Shown here: piece after piece, positions 54,262 to 62,797 of the stretch
Layout: each line of letters starts with the position of its first letter
Position numbering within the stretch: the stretch's first letter is position 1
Source: Nocardia sp. NBC_00508
GTDB lineage: Bacteria; Actinomycetota; Actinomycetes; Mycobacteriales; Mycobacteriaceae
Direction: 5' to 3'
Length of the DNA: 64,000 nucleotides
NCBI RefSeq assembly: GCF_036346875.1
Contig: NZ_CP107852.1
Span: forward strand, 5,332,001 to 5,396,000
Made by a program: the position numbers and the translations under genes
Notes under the pieces: generated by a model
What the model was told of the DNA's origin: nothing
Seen by the model: the letters and a program-made list of their open reading frames with translations, nothing else
Databases searched by the model: none

Positions 54262-54648
54262 TCATCGAGGGGATGGTTCAGCGTTGTCGGGCTGATCATC
54301 TCCCTCCGGCCAGTCGTCCTCGATGATCAGGCGGCCGTCGTGGAGCATGGCCGCGTACTGTTCGGCGACCGTCGCGGCCGGGTATGTGGGCCAGTAGGAG
54401 ACTGCGCCGGTGGGCTTGTCGATGACGCAGACCGAGCCGCCGACGATCACTACCGGCGCGTTCGGGTCGGCGTGCGGTGGGCCGTCGAAGACGGCGACGG
54501 CGACGAAGCAAGTGTCGAATTCGGTGATCCGGTAAGTGGTTCCGTGCGAGGCGTGGTCGTCGCCGGTGAGGTAGTGGTCGGCGATCCGGTGCGCTTCGGT
54601 CGGGTCCACCGGCGTGGTCGCCTCGGTCGGGTAGGCGTGGATGTCCAT
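54262..54648 (-). CDS. Imm35/YrhB-like small protein
   Basis: A 128-aa acidic protein with the pattern EAHRIADHYL, then PVVIVGGSVCVIDKPTGAVSYW, then PAATVAEQYAAML. This resembles the Imm35/YrhB group, some of which are toxin immunity proteins. No toxin gene is adjacent, so an immunity role is unsupported here. ATG 54648 is chosen; the frame upstream is not conserved-looking. The C terminus is rich in Asp/Glu (IIEDDWPEGDDQPDNAEP). Confidence 0.55.
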   Translation of the reverse strand: MDIHAYPTEATTPVDPTEAHRIADHYLTGDDHASHGTTYRITEFDTCFVAVAVFDGPPHADPNAPVVIVGGSVCVIDKPTGAVSYWPTYPAATVAEQYAAMLHDGRLIIEDDWPEGDDQPDNAEPSPR

Positions 54649-54735
54649 GTGTCGACGGGCAGCTGGGGTGGGGCCGCCTGCTCCTTCCGGATGTCCAGCT
54701 AACACGGTGGCGGCTCGGCACACGACGGTTTCCGG

Positions 54736-55305
54736 TCAGTCGAACCGGATGGTGGACAGCATCGTGCGTGCGAGTACCTCCGGATCCGGGTCGGTGGCCA
54801 GCGCCGAATTGTGTAGTGCCCCTTCGCGCCACAGCGAAGCAAAGCCGTGCACCAGGGACCACGCGGCGAGTTGAGTCGCCTGTTGGCGGGATCGGCTGTG
54901 CTCCGGCTGGATCGCCGAGACGCCGGAGCGCAGCGCCGTGCCCGAACGTTCCCGCGCCGCTTGCAGTTTCGGATCGTCGGCGTGCAGCAGGTTGTGGCGG
55001 TACATCACGTCGAAGTGACCGGGATGCTCGAGCGCGAAGCGAATGTAGGCCACCGCGACCTCTCGGAAGTCCCCGGCGGCCTGCTCGAGTCGTTCGGTCA
55101 GCAGCTCGAAGCCGTCGGTGGCCAGCGCGGTGAGCAGGCCCGCTCGATCGCCGAAATGGTGTGCGGGCGCGGCGTGCGAGACGCCCGCGTGCCGTGCCAG
55201 GTTGCGCAGCGAGAGGGCGTCGACGCCGTCGGCGGCGATGCGCTCGGCCGCCGCGGTCAGCAGTGCCGCGCGTAGATCGCCGTGGTGGTAGCTGTCCTTC
55301 GCCAT
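54736..55305 (-). CDS. TetR-family regulator, divergent from DoxX-like gene
   Basis: A 189-aa TetR protein with SYHHGDLRAALLTAAAERIA, then LSLRNLARHAGVSHAAPAHHF as helix-turn-helix, and a C-terminal TetR_C-type helical domain. The HGDLR and AAPAHHF signatures are typical of a common actinobacterial subgroup. It is divergent from the DoxX-like gene, with a consensus-like promoter between. ATG 55305; the upstream ATG 55326 has no advantage. Confidence 0.9.
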   Translation of the reverse strand: MAKDSYHHGDLRAALLTAAAERIAADGVDALSLRNLARHAGVSHAAPAHHFGDRAGLLTALATDGFELLTERLEQAAGDFREVAVAYIRFALEHPGHFDVMYRHNLLHADDPKLQAARERSGTALRSGVSAIQPEHSRSRQQATQLAAWSLVHGFASLWREGALHNSALATDPDPEVLARTMLSTIRFD

Positions 55306-55333
55306 ACCTCGATGGTGGCCGATCATCTAGACA

Positions 55334-55363
55334 TTGACAAGTTTGCGGCGGCGTGCTTAATCT
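55334..55363 (+). promoter_or_regulatory. Strong promoter of the DoxX-like gene
   Basis: ttgaca (55334-55339) and taatct (55358-55363) with 18-bp spacing: the best sigma-70 type promoter seen in the window. The inverted ttgac (55334) and gtcaa (55371-55375) flank it and could be a TetR site. A 16-bp sequence just after the -10 (55362-55377) is identical to one upstream of the MerR gene at 32772-32787. Confidence 0.65.
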
Positions 55364-55403
55364 TTCCACTGTCAAGATTTGCTTCGATGCACAGGAGACC
55401 CCG

Positions 55404-55841
55404 ATGGCCCCGCTGGTTGTCCTCGCCGCCGTCACCGCACTCGCCCGGCTCATCGGCCGGCTCATCGGCGGCGGCTGGCTCGATTCCTGGGCGCACGCGA
55501 CCGCACTCGGACTGGCCATGATGCTCGCTCTCACGGCGAGCGCGCATTTCCTCCAGCCGCGCCGCGACGCCCTGATCGCCATGGTGCCGCCGCGACTGCC
55601 GAATCCGGCCGCGCTGGTGACGCTGACCGGCGTGCTGGAGGTGGCGGGCGCGATCGGACTGCTGATACCGGCGACCGCGGATCTGGCCGCGGTCTGCCTG
55701 ATCGCGTTGCTGCTGGCGCTGTTCCCGGCGAACGTCCGCGCCGCCCGCGCCGACCTGGGCATCAAGACCATGCCGCTGCCGCTGCGGACGCTGGTCCAGG
55801 TCGTCTTCGTCGGGGCCTGTGTGATCGTGCTGGTCGGCTGA
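55404..55841 (+). CDS. DoxX-like small membrane protein
   Basis: A 145-aa protein with four hydrophobic helices: APLVVLAAVTALARLIGRLI, ALGLAMMLALTASAHFL, LVTLTGVLEVAGAIGLLI and LIALLLALFPANVRAA. The pattern TASAHF..PRRDALIAMVPP is typical of DoxX-like proteins and is shared with the one at 30770-31300. These are linked to oxidative or electrophile stress. ATG with aggaga 7 bp upstream; probably repressed by the divergent TetR. Confidence 0.82.
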   Translation: MAPLVVLAAVTALARLIGRLIGGGWLDSWAHATALGLAMMLALTASAHFLQPRRDALIAMVPPRLPNPAALVTLTGVLEVAGAIGLLIPATADLAAVCLIALLLALFPANVRAARADLGIKTMPLPLRTLVQVVFVGACVIVLVG

Positions 55842-55849
55842 ACACGCCG

Positions 55850-55892
55850 AAGGCCCGTCCGCGCACCGGGATCCGATGCGAGGGCGGGCCTT
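55850..55892. terminator. Terminator between convergent DoxX and SDR genes
   Basis: Arms aaggcccg (55850-55857) and cgggcctt (55885-55892) pair perfectly; further G/C pairs can extend the stem. It lies between two convergent stop codons and can serve both strands. Confidence 0.6.
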
Positions 55893-55904
55893 TCGCCGCC
55901 GCGG

Positions 55905-56708
55905 TCAGCTCGCGCGGAGCGCCTTCGCGATGGTGCGGCGCAGGAACGGCCGCGCCAGATCCTCCGGCAGATTCGCCCAGGCCAGGAAGAACCGGGTCAG
56001 CGGGTCGAGGGCGATGTGGTGGCGGCCGCGTTCCATTCCGCGCACGGCGGCCTCGGCGACTCGCTCGGCCGACATCGGCTCGATCGATCCGGTGACGGCC
56101 TTGGTCTCCACCGGCTTTCGCACATTCTCCGCGGCCAGCCCCGGCGTATCGGTGTCGGCCGGGTAGATCACCGTGACGTCCACGCCCCGCGGTTCGACCT
56201 CGTAGCGCAAGCACAGTGCCAACTGCCGGATGCTCGCCTTGGTCGGCCCGTAGCCGGTGTAACCGGGAATACCGAGGAACGCCGCGGTCGAGCTGACGAG
56301 AAGGATTTTCCCTCTCGACCTCTCGATCATGCCGGGCAGCACCCGGCGCACCGCGTGCACGGCGCCGAGATGGTTCGCCGACATCTGCGTCTCGAACTCC
56401 TCGGCATCCACCTCGAGCAACCGGCCGGGCAGCGCGAGGCCGGCGCAGCAGGCGATGACCTCGCACGGCCCGTTCCGCTGCTCCAATTCCGTGATGGCGG
56501 AGCCGAGTTGGTCCGCACGCGTCACGTCCGCGGCGGCCCAGTCCGCACCGAGGTGTTTCGCGGCGTCGCGCAGCGGAAGCTTCCGGCGCGCGATGATCGA
56601 GACCTGCGCGCCACGCTGCGCGAAGGCTCCCGCCACCGCGGCGCCGATCCCTTCTGATCCGCCGGTGACGATGACGTGCTTGCCGGCCCAGTCGCTGACC
56701 CGTGCCAT
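55905..56708 (-). CDS. SDR, 3-ketosphinganine-reductase-like
   Basis: A 267-aa SDR: KHVIVTGGSEGIGAAVAGAF, IARRK at the cofactor-selecting position (NADPH type), catalytic Ser in ILLVSSTAAFLG and Tyr-Lys in GYTGYGPTKASIRQLALCL. The SEGIG and YGPTKAS motifs with PADTDTPGL match 3-ketodihydrosphingosine reductases. As last gene of the PKS/alpha-oxoamine-synthase operon it would reduce the 3-keto group of an aminoketone to an amino alcohol (inference). ATG 56708, 11 bp after the DUF1702 stop. Confidence 0.85.
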   Translation of the reverse strand: MARVSDWAGKHVIVTGGSEGIGAAVAGAFAQRGAQVSIIARRKLPLRDAAKHLGADWAAADVTRADQLGSAITELEQRNGPCEVIACCAGLALPGRLLEVDAEEFETQMSANHLGAVHAVRRVLPGMIERSRGKILLVSSTAAFLGIPGYTGYGPTKASIRQLALCLRYEVEPRGVDVTVIYPADTDTPGLAAENVRKPVETKAVTGSIEPMSAERVAEAAVRGMERGRHHIALDPLTRFFLAWANLPEDLARPFLRRTIAKALRAS

Positions 56709-56719
56709 CGTGGCGACCC

Positions 56720-57682
56720 TCAGGCTCGGCTCGCGGTGACGATGTCGGCGATCCGGTCCCGCCACAGCAGGTAGGTGCCGGACGTGCCGTCGTCGGGGAG
56801 GCCTTCGAGCGCAGTCTCGATCAGCGCATCGGTTTTCGCGACGGTGGTGCCGCAGAACACCTGCGCGGCCGCTTCGCTGTGCTCGTTGACGCTGTTGGTC
56901 TGCTGCCGGATGCGCGCCACCATGGCCGAACCCAGCGACAATTGCGGCCGGAATTCACCGGCGAGGTCCCAGAGTTCCTCCATGGCGTCGGGTGTCACGC
57001 CGCCCGCGAAGGTGACCGCGATGCCGACGCCGCTCCACAGATCGGCGTGCCGCTTCGGGTCGAACTCGCTGATCATCCGCACGACACCGGCCGGGCTGCC
57101 GCCGCCGATGAACCACAGCGCACGACCGGTGCCCTGACTCATGATGCGCTTCAGATTGTCTCGGTCACCGAGCCAGCCGGGGAAGCGGTTCTCGACCTTC
57201 TTGTCACGCACATAACGCGGCATCTGGAAGAACGCCTTGTAGAAGCCGTAGCCGTCGATGGCGAGCCAGCGGAACAGCGGGTGCTCCGGAAAGACCTTGT
57301 TCCACCGGAACTTCGGGATCTTCGACATCGCCAGGCCGACCCCGACGTACATGGTCAGGGCGTACTGGCCGGCCGGGCCGCTGATCAGTTCCGCGGCGCG
57401 GCGGCCGGGGGACAGCGAGTCGATCGCGGTGAGGCCGACCGCAGCGCCCTCGTAGGCGAACCCGCGGTACTTCGGCGGCACCTGGAGCAGAGCGGTGATC
57501 AGTTCGTCATTGTTCGAACTGCGCACCGCGGAGTCGATGCCGCTGACCAAGTGCATGGTCACCTGCTCGAGCTCGAGCGCGGTCTGCTGGTCGGGCTGCT
57601 CGAACCCGCTCATCACCCGGCGGACAGCGGCAGGGCCGGGAACGAACAGGGCCGCGCGCAGCGGACCCAACGGCGAAGGCAT
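56720..57682 (-). CDS. DUF1702 protein (enediyne-cluster UnbL type)
   Basis: A 320-aa protein with the DUF1702 pattern: YRGFAYEGAAVGLTAIDSLS, HPLFRWLAIDGYGFYKAFF, and GRALWFIGGGSPAGVVRMISEF. No catalytic motif is known for this family. DUF1702 genes are found in enediyne clusters together with UnbU and UnbV, and all three occur here in one operon. ATG 57682 has ggag about 8 bp upstream. Confidence 0.85.
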   Translation of the reverse strand: MPSPLGPLRAALFVPGPAAVRRVMSGFEQPDQQTALELEQVTMHLVSGIDSAVRSSNNDELITALLQVPPKYRGFAYEGAAVGLTAIDSLSPGRRAAELISGPAGQYALTMYVGVGLAMSKIPKFRWNKVFPEHPLFRWLAIDGYGFYKAFFQMPRYVRDKKVENRFPGWLGDRDNLKRIMSQGTGRALWFIGGGSPAGVVRMISEFDPKRHADLWSGVGIAVTFAGGVTPDAMEELWDLAGEFRPQLSLGSAMVARIRQQTNSVNEHSEAAAQVFCGTTVAKTDALIETALEGLPDDGTSGTYLLWRDRIADIVTASRA

Positions 57683-57697
57683 GGGGTACTCCAATCG

Positions 57698-58201
57698 TCA
57701 AGGGATTCGAGGGTTGAAAGGACAGAAGCCGCCGTCGAAGAACGTCAGCGCTCCCGAGGCGGCCAGTTCGGCGTCGCGTTCGGCGTGCACGACCTCGCCG
57801 ATGACGATGCTGTGGTCGCCGCTGTCGAAGACGGTGTCGAGCTTGCATTCCAGCCCTGCTGCCGCATTCGCCAGCATCGGCGCGGCGGTGTGCGGTCCGG
57901 GAAACCACTCGACCTGGTCGAACTGCACGCTACCGTTGGGGCGCGCCGAGTCGGCGAAATACCGTGCCACCGGCTCCTGCCGTGCCGAGAGCACCGAAAC
58001 GGCGAACGCGCCCGCCTCGTGGATCGCCCGGTGCAGGCGCGCCGTGTGGGCGACGCACACCAGGATCAGCGGGGGATCCAGCGAGACGGACGTGAACGCG
58101 TTGGCGGTCATCCCGTGCGGCCGTGGCCACCCGGTGGTGACCACGGTGACACCGGTGGTGAAAGCGCCGAGCACGCGGCGCAGCTCGGCGCTTTCGGTCA
58201 T
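57698..58201 (-). CDS. Flavin reductase-like FMN-binding protein
   Basis: A 167-aa flavin-reductase domain protein: FTTGVTVVTTGWPRPHGMTA, then FTSVSLDPPLILVCVAHTA, then DHSIVIGEVVHAE. It would supply reduced flavin to a partner monooxygenase or reduce a pathway intermediate; no partner oxygenase lies in the visible operon. ATG overlaps the UnbU-like stop by 4 bp, and the gene is followed by DUF1702 after 15 bp. Confidence 0.9.
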   Translation of the reverse strand: MTESAELRRVLGAFTTGVTVVTTGWPRPHGMTANAFTSVSLDPPLILVCVAHTARLHRAIHEAGAFAVSVLSARQEPVARYFADSARPNGSVQFDQVEWFPGPHTAAPMLANAAAGLECKLDTVFDSGDHSIVIGEVVHAERDAELAASGALTFFDGGFCPFNPRIP

Positions 58202-59367
58202 GGGCGGGCCGCCTCCGTCGCCAACTCGGCGGGCTCGTCCTCATCCGGCGCGACCGGACCCGACGGCTGCGTTGCGCTCGGCGTCGCGTCGCGCTGCTGC
58301 CACCATTCGACGCCACTGCGGACCCACCAGTAGATGCCGCGGGCAGAACACACGATGACCAACGCGAAGAACAACCCGTAGGAGATGTGCAGCGCGGTGA
58401 CGACGCCGTACAGGATGCCGACCGACGCGCCGAATACGATCTGCTGCTTCTTGCCCGACGGCGTGGTGCCGGGGTCGGTGACCATGTAGTTCGTGAACAG
58501 CACGAACGCCAGTCCGGTCATCATGCTCAGACCGGCCAGGATCGAGACGTTCGGTTCGAAGAGCCCGCGCACGATAGCCTGCAACGCGAACGCGCTCAGC
58601 CACGCGAGGATCAGCGGCATCTTCTTCGTCAGCTTGGAATTCAGCATGGTGCCGGTGGTCAGCAGCGCGAGCACGATGATCGCGTCCGGCGGTCCGGAGA
58701 TGTACTCGGTGAAGTGGTACGGCGGCGCCACCGAGATCATCGGGAACACCAGGAAGGCCACCACGATCCCGAAATTCGACGGGTTCATGAAGTGCCGCAC
58801 CTTGCCGTTGATCTTGGCGCGCAGCACCCACTTCGTGCCCACCGCGACCACGATGCCGAAGATCACCGGCCACAGCTTGTCGTGCGCGAACACCAGGAAG
58901 TTGAACGCCAGACCGGTGATGTGCGCGGGCAGCAGAAACTCGAACAGTCCGCGCGGCCCGCGGCCCATGAAGGCGGGCGGCCGTTTGTACGCCCAGGCGG
59001 CAAGGACTTCCAAGCCGATTTCGGTGGAGTACGCGGTGGCCAGCGCGATGAACGGCCACAGGAACGGCTGCTCGAAACCGAGCAGCGGGAACCCGATGAC
59101 GTTGAAGACCGTGATCGAGATGGCGAAGTTGCGCAGCGCCAAGTAGCGCGGATCTTTCGCGGGCGCCGGCGTTTCCACCCACTCCTTGGCGAACTCGGTG
59201 CCCGACCGCTGCAGGGCCGAGATGCGTTCCGCGGTGGTGGTGGCCGTGCCCTTGCCGTCGGAGCCGCCGTTGGCCGCGGCGCTGCCGTTGCCGTCCGGGC
59301 TGGTTTCGGGATGGCCGTTCGACGCGGCCACCGCGTCGCCCGGCTCCTTCTTGTCGTTGTCGCTCAT
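58198..59367 (-). CDS. unbU: UnbU-like (RnfD/NqrB-type) membrane protein
   Basis: A 389-aa membrane protein. A charged, Ser/Gly-rich cytoplasmic N-terminal tail (about 1-60) is followed by about nine helices, with the conserved block RHFMNPSNFGIVVAFLVFPM and NYMVTDPGTTPSGKKQQIVFG. The latter resembles the flavin-attachment TDP..TP region of NqrB/RnfD; Thr in that segment may carry FMN (inference). UnbU proteins accompany enediyne PKS genes and may move electrons across the membrane. Coupled by ATGA overlaps on both sides. Confidence 0.85.
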   Translation of the reverse strand: MSDNDKKEPGDAVAASNGHPETSPDGNGSAAANGGSDGKGTATTTAERISALQRSGTEFAKEWVETPAPAKDPRYLALRNFAISITVFNVIGFPLLGFEQPFLWPFIALATAYSTEIGLEVLAAWAYKRPPAFMGRGPRGLFEFLLPAHITGLAFNFLVFAHDKLWPVIFGIVVAVGTKWVLRAKINGKVRHFMNPSNFGIVVAFLVFPMISVAPPYHFTEYISGPPDAIIVLALLTTGTMLNSKLTKKMPLILAWLSAFALQAIVRGLFEPNVSILAGLSMMTGLAFVLFTNYMVTDPGTTPSGKKQQIVFGASVGILYGVVTALHISYGLFFALVIVCSARGIYWWVRSGVEWWQQRDATPSATQPSGPVAPDEDEPAELATEAARP

Positions 59368-61373
59368 CGCTGCTTGACCTCCTGCGCGTCCGAGGCGAGG
59401 TTCACGGTGTGCCAGCCCGGCGCGAGCTGGAGGGTTTGTTCGTGCGGCGTGCCGTTGTTCTCACGCCAGCGGATCACGACGTTCAGCGCGGCGGCCGGAT
59501 CGACACTGCCGAGACCGAGATGTACTTCGGTGGCACGCTTTCCGGTGTGCCCGCTGCCGCCGTCGACGTAGCTGGTGAGCAGCCTGCCGTCCGGCGTGCG
59601 CACCTCCACCTGGGCGTCCACCGCGGGAACACCCTGGACCGGGAGCCCGGCCACGGTGGTCGTGGTGGCGCCTTCCCAGGTCGGCTTGACCAGCTTCAGG
59701 CCGAGGAACTGGCCGTTGTTCGCCTTGTTGTTGTGGTAGAAGGTCGGATCGCCCCACTGCCGGGCGACGGCGAAGCTGAGCGCGCCGTTGCCGGAGGTGT
59801 CGCCGACGGCGATACCGCGCGAGGGGACCGGGGTGTCGATCCCGAGTGCGTGGGTGAGATTGGCGAACTTGCCGTCGTCACCGCGGCTGAAGAAGCCGAC
59901 CGGATCGCTGCCGGCCAGATCGGCGTCCGCGCCGACGATCGGCCAGGCCCACGGGTACTTGACCAGCTCGTCGTTCATGGTGCCGAGTTCCTGGATCTGC
60001 GGCCACCGGTTGGTCTCGCCCTTGATCATGCCGGTGGCCTGGACCAGCTCGTTGCGGCCGTCGTTGTCGAAGTCGCCGGTCTTGGCGTCCCAGCCCCACG
60101 TCTCCCAGGCCAGGCCGACATCGGTCGCGCGGTTCTCGAACGGCGCGACGCCCTCGGCCAGCTGACGCGAAGCGTCCGCGGTGTCCTTGGCCGTGTTGTA
60201 CCAGGCGAAGTGGCCTTCCATCAGCGCGAATCGCACCGCGATGTTGCTGACGAACAGGTCCGGCATGCCGTCGCCGTTCAGATCGCCGAACTCCGCGGCC
60301 ATGCCCTTGTCCGAATCGTGGCCCATCACATACGACTTCGGGTCGGTGGGGCCGCGCTCGCCTTCGGCGAGATGGAATCGGATGTCACCCGGCTCGGACT
60401 GGTTGACGAACAGGCGGTCGCGCCCGAAGTCGTTGGACACGTACAGCTCCGGGAGCTGGTCGCCGGTGAGGTCCCTGGACGCGGCGGCCAGCGCCCACCC
60501 GGTATCCGTGCCGATCGGGAACGGATTGGCCACCTCGCGGAAGTCGGCGGTCGGCTCGTCGCCCGACTTGGCGGAGGCCAGCGTGAAGATGCGGGCCTTG
60601 CCGCCATTGCGCGCGTTGGACAGCGAGTCGCTCATCCGCAGCGCGAGTTCGGCGTCGTCGGTCAGCACGTCCATATCGGGGAAGTAATGGCCCAGGAAGA
60701 TGTCCGGCTTGCCGTTACCGTCGAAGTCGGCGACCGAAACCACCGTGGTGATCCAGCGCTGGCCCTGATAGCTGCCGTCCGGGGTGTTCGGCGAGGCGAC
60801 CAGGTCCACTGGACGGAAGGCCTTGGAGTCCAGGCGGTTGGCGTTCGCGCGCTGCAAGTACAGGATCGGCGTGCGGCCGTAGTACTGAACGAGCGCGTCC
60901 ATCCGGCCGTCACCGTTGAAGTCGCCGGGTGTGCAACCCGACGGCACAGTGGACTCGTCGATGGGCAGCGGCTTCGGGTCCAGCACGAACGGCTCGTAGC
61001 GGCTGGTGTTGCTGTCCGGCGTCGGGCTCAGGAAAGCGGTGTCCGAGCGGGGATCGACGACGCACAGGTCATCGGCCAGCCGGTTGCCGTCGAAGTCGTT
61101 CATCGCGACGGCCGAGCCGATCGAGGAGATCCAGGCCGCCAGGTGGTCGTAGGCCGGACGCAGGTGGCGGATCTTGCGATCGGTGGGCAGCCCCTTGGGC
61201 AGGGCGATCGGCATCGCGGTGAAGTCGAACTTGCTCGCGATCGGCCCGCCCGCCTCGTCGTGGATGGGCAGCAGCGACGACCGCGCGGGAATGAACAGCG
61301 AGCCCATCAGCAGCAGGGCCACGCCGGGCACTACGGCTTTTCGGAGGAGAGATCGGTTGATGGGAACTTTCAC
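59364..61373 (-). CDS. unbV: UnbV-like FG-GAP/ASPIC protein
   Basis: A 669-aa exported or membrane-anchored protein. N-terminal helix AVVPGVALLLMGSLFIPA, then a beta-propeller of FG-GAP repeats with calcium-loop motifs (DFNGDGRMDALVQ, DFDGNGKPDIFLG, DLNGDGMPDLFVS, DFDNDGRNELVQ), ending in the ASPIC/UnbV domain (VDAQVEVRTPDGRLLTSYVD and GHTGKRATEVHLGLG). UnbV is a conserved enediyne-cluster protein of unknown function. Here it acts outside the membrane next to UnbU. The GTG overlaps the alpha-oxoamine-synthase stop (GTGA). Confidence 0.88.
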   Translation of the reverse strand: MKVPINRSLLRKAVVPGVALLLMGSLFIPARSSLLPIHDEAGGPIASKFDFTAMPIALPKGLPTDRKIRHLRPAYDHLAAWISSIGSAVAMNDFDGNRLADDLCVVDPRSDTAFLSPTPDSNTSRYEPFVLDPKPLPIDESTVPSGCTPGDFNGDGRMDALVQYYGRTPILYLQRANANRLDSKAFRPVDLVASPNTPDGSYQGQRWITTVVSVADFDGNGKPDIFLGHYFPDMDVLTDDAELALRMSDSLSNARNGGKARIFTLASAKSGDEPTADFREVANPFPIGTDTGWALAAASRDLTGDQLPELYVSNDFGRDRLFVNQSEPGDIRFHLAEGERGPTDPKSYVMGHDSDKGMAAEFGDLNGDGMPDLFVSNIAVRFALMEGHFAWYNTAKDTADASRQLAEGVAPFENRATDVGLAWETWGWDAKTGDFDNDGRNELVQATGMIKGETNRWPQIQELGTMNDELVKYPWAWPIVGADADLAGSDPVGFFSRGDDGKFANLTHALGIDTPVPSRGIAVGDTSGNGALSFAVARQWGDPTFYHNNKANNGQFLGLKLVKPTWEGATTTTVAGLPVQGVPAVDAQVEVRTPDGRLLTSYVDGGSGHTGKRATEVHLGLGSVDPAAALNVVIRWRENNGTPHEQTLQLAPGWHTVNLASDAQEVKQR

Positions 61374-62797
61374 GAGCGCTGCTCCTCCTCATGGGCGAGA
61401 GTGAATTGCTTTCCCGCGGTGTCCGCGAGTCCGTCGAGCACCTCGCGCAGCGTGGCCAGTGCCTGGTCCATTTGCTGCTCGGTGTGCCTGCAGTTGATGA
61501 AGAACCGCAGCCTTGCCTCCCCGGCCGGGACGACCGGGTGGGTGATGGCGTTCACGCTGAAATCCCGCTGCAACATCGCCAGCGCGGCCAGCACCGCGGG
61601 TTCGTCGGCGCCGGTCATGACCGGGATGATCGGCGAATCCTCGGACGTGCCGATGTCGAAGCCGTATTCCTTGGCGCGGCGGTGGAAGTACTCGCTGTTG
61701 TGCCGCAGTTGCGTCACGCGTTGCGGTTCGTCGCGCAGCACCTCCAGCCCGGCCAGCGCGGACCCGATGGCCGAGGGCGCAGGCGCGGCGGTGTACATGC
61801 TCAATCCGCCCGCGACGTACTTGAATCCGTCGACCAGCTCCCGGTTGCCCGCGAGATAGCCGCCCACGCTGCCGAGCGCCTTGGACAGGGTGCCCATCCA
61901 GACGTCCACGGCGTCGCCGGGCAGGTCGAACAGTTCGCGCACACCATGGCCGGTGGCGCCGAGCGTCCCGAACGAATGCGCCTCGTCGATCATGATCGAG
62001 CAGTCGTAACGCCGTGCCACCTCGATGATCTCGGGCAGCCGGACCACGTCGCCGTCCATGCTGTAGAGGCCCTCGATGATCACCATGGCACGATCGAAAC
62101 TGCGCCGTGACATCTTCAGGATGGTCTCCAGCGACTCGGGGTCGTTGTGCCGGAACGAAACCCGCTTGCAGCGCGACCATTCGGTGCCGGAGACCACGCT
62201 GTGGTGGATCAGCGCGTCGCAGACCGCGAGATCGCGCTTACCCAGCAGGAATCCGACCGCCGCGGCATTGGTGAGGTAGCCGCTCGCGGTCACCAGAGCG
62301 GCTTCGGTGTCGTAGATTCGGGCGATCTCCGCTTCGAGTTCGCGGTAGATCGGCAGCTCGCCCGCCACGATGCGGACCGCGGCGGCGGAAGTGCCGTACT
62401 GATCGATCGCGTCCTTGGCCGCCTGTCGCACCCGCGGGTCGGCGGCCAGGTCCAGGTAGCCGAAGCTGCTGAAGTTCACCACATCCCGGTCGGCCATCCG
62501 GGTCACCGCCCCGCTGACGCCCTCGTGCGGCAGGTAGTACGGGTTCACCAGACCCACCTGCTGCACCCACGCGTCGAACCGCCCGAACCGCTGCCCGGCC
62601 TCCAGCACGCCGGGATGATCGCGGAAGGAGGTGTGCGCGACCCCGCGCCGCGCGCCGTTGCCGTTGGCCACCGCCGCGGTGGCGGAGCCGTTGTCGGCAG
62701 GCGCCGCGTTCGTGGTCGCCGGGGCCGCGCCCGTTTCTCCGGTCGTGTGCCTGGCCAGCAGTGTGCGGGCCAGGTTACGAGAGTTGTTGTCGGTCAA
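61370..62797 (-). CDS. PLP-dependent alpha-oxoamine synthase
   Basis: A 475-aa enzyme of the serine palmitoyltransferase/KBL/AONS family. After a flexible Ala/Asn-rich tail (1-65), the PLP core shows NFSSFGYLDLAADPRV, IIEGLYSMDGDVVRLPE, DEAHSFGTLGATGHG and PLP-Lys306 in GTLSKALGSVGGYLAG. These enzymes join an amino acid to an acyl thioester with loss of CO2. Placed directly after the ACP of a PKS without thioesterase, it probably releases the chain as a 2-amino-3-ketone (inference). TTG start overlaps the PKS stop (TTGA), with gagg 5 bp upstream. Confidence 0.9.
   Translation of the reverse strand: MTDNNSRNLARTLLARHTTGETGAAPATTNAAPADNGSATAAVANGNGARRGVAHTSFRDHPGVLEAGQRFGRFDAWVQQVGLVNPYYLPHEGVSGAVTRMADRDVVNFSSFGYLDLAADPRVRQAAKDAIDQYGTSAAAVRIVAGELPIYRELEAEIARIYDTEAALVTASGYLTNAAAVGFLLGKRDLAVCDALIHHSVVSGTEWSRCKRVSFRHNDPESLETILKMSRRSFDRAMVIIEGLYSMDGDVVRLPEIIEVARRYDCSIMIDEAHSFGTLGATGHGVRELFDLPGDAVDVWMGTLSKALGSVGGYLAGNRELVDGFKYVAGGLSMYTAAPAPSAIGSALAGLEVLRDEPQRVTQLRHNSEYFHRRAKEYGFDIGTSEDSPIIPVMTGADEPAVLAALAMLQRDFSVNAITHPVVPAGEARLRFFINCRHTEQQMDQALATLREVLDGLADTAGKQFTLAHEEEQRS

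Noticed and set aside
54262..54648. Toxin-antitoxin or polymorphic toxin immunity pair
   Set aside because: The protein is Imm35-like, but neither neighbour is a toxin, so no pair can be claimed.
59409..61859. 816-codon plus-strand frame over the UnbV-like and synthase genes
   Set aside because: Low-order Val/Arg/Gly-rich translation; the minus-strand genes have clear FG-GAP and PLP motifs and coupled starts.
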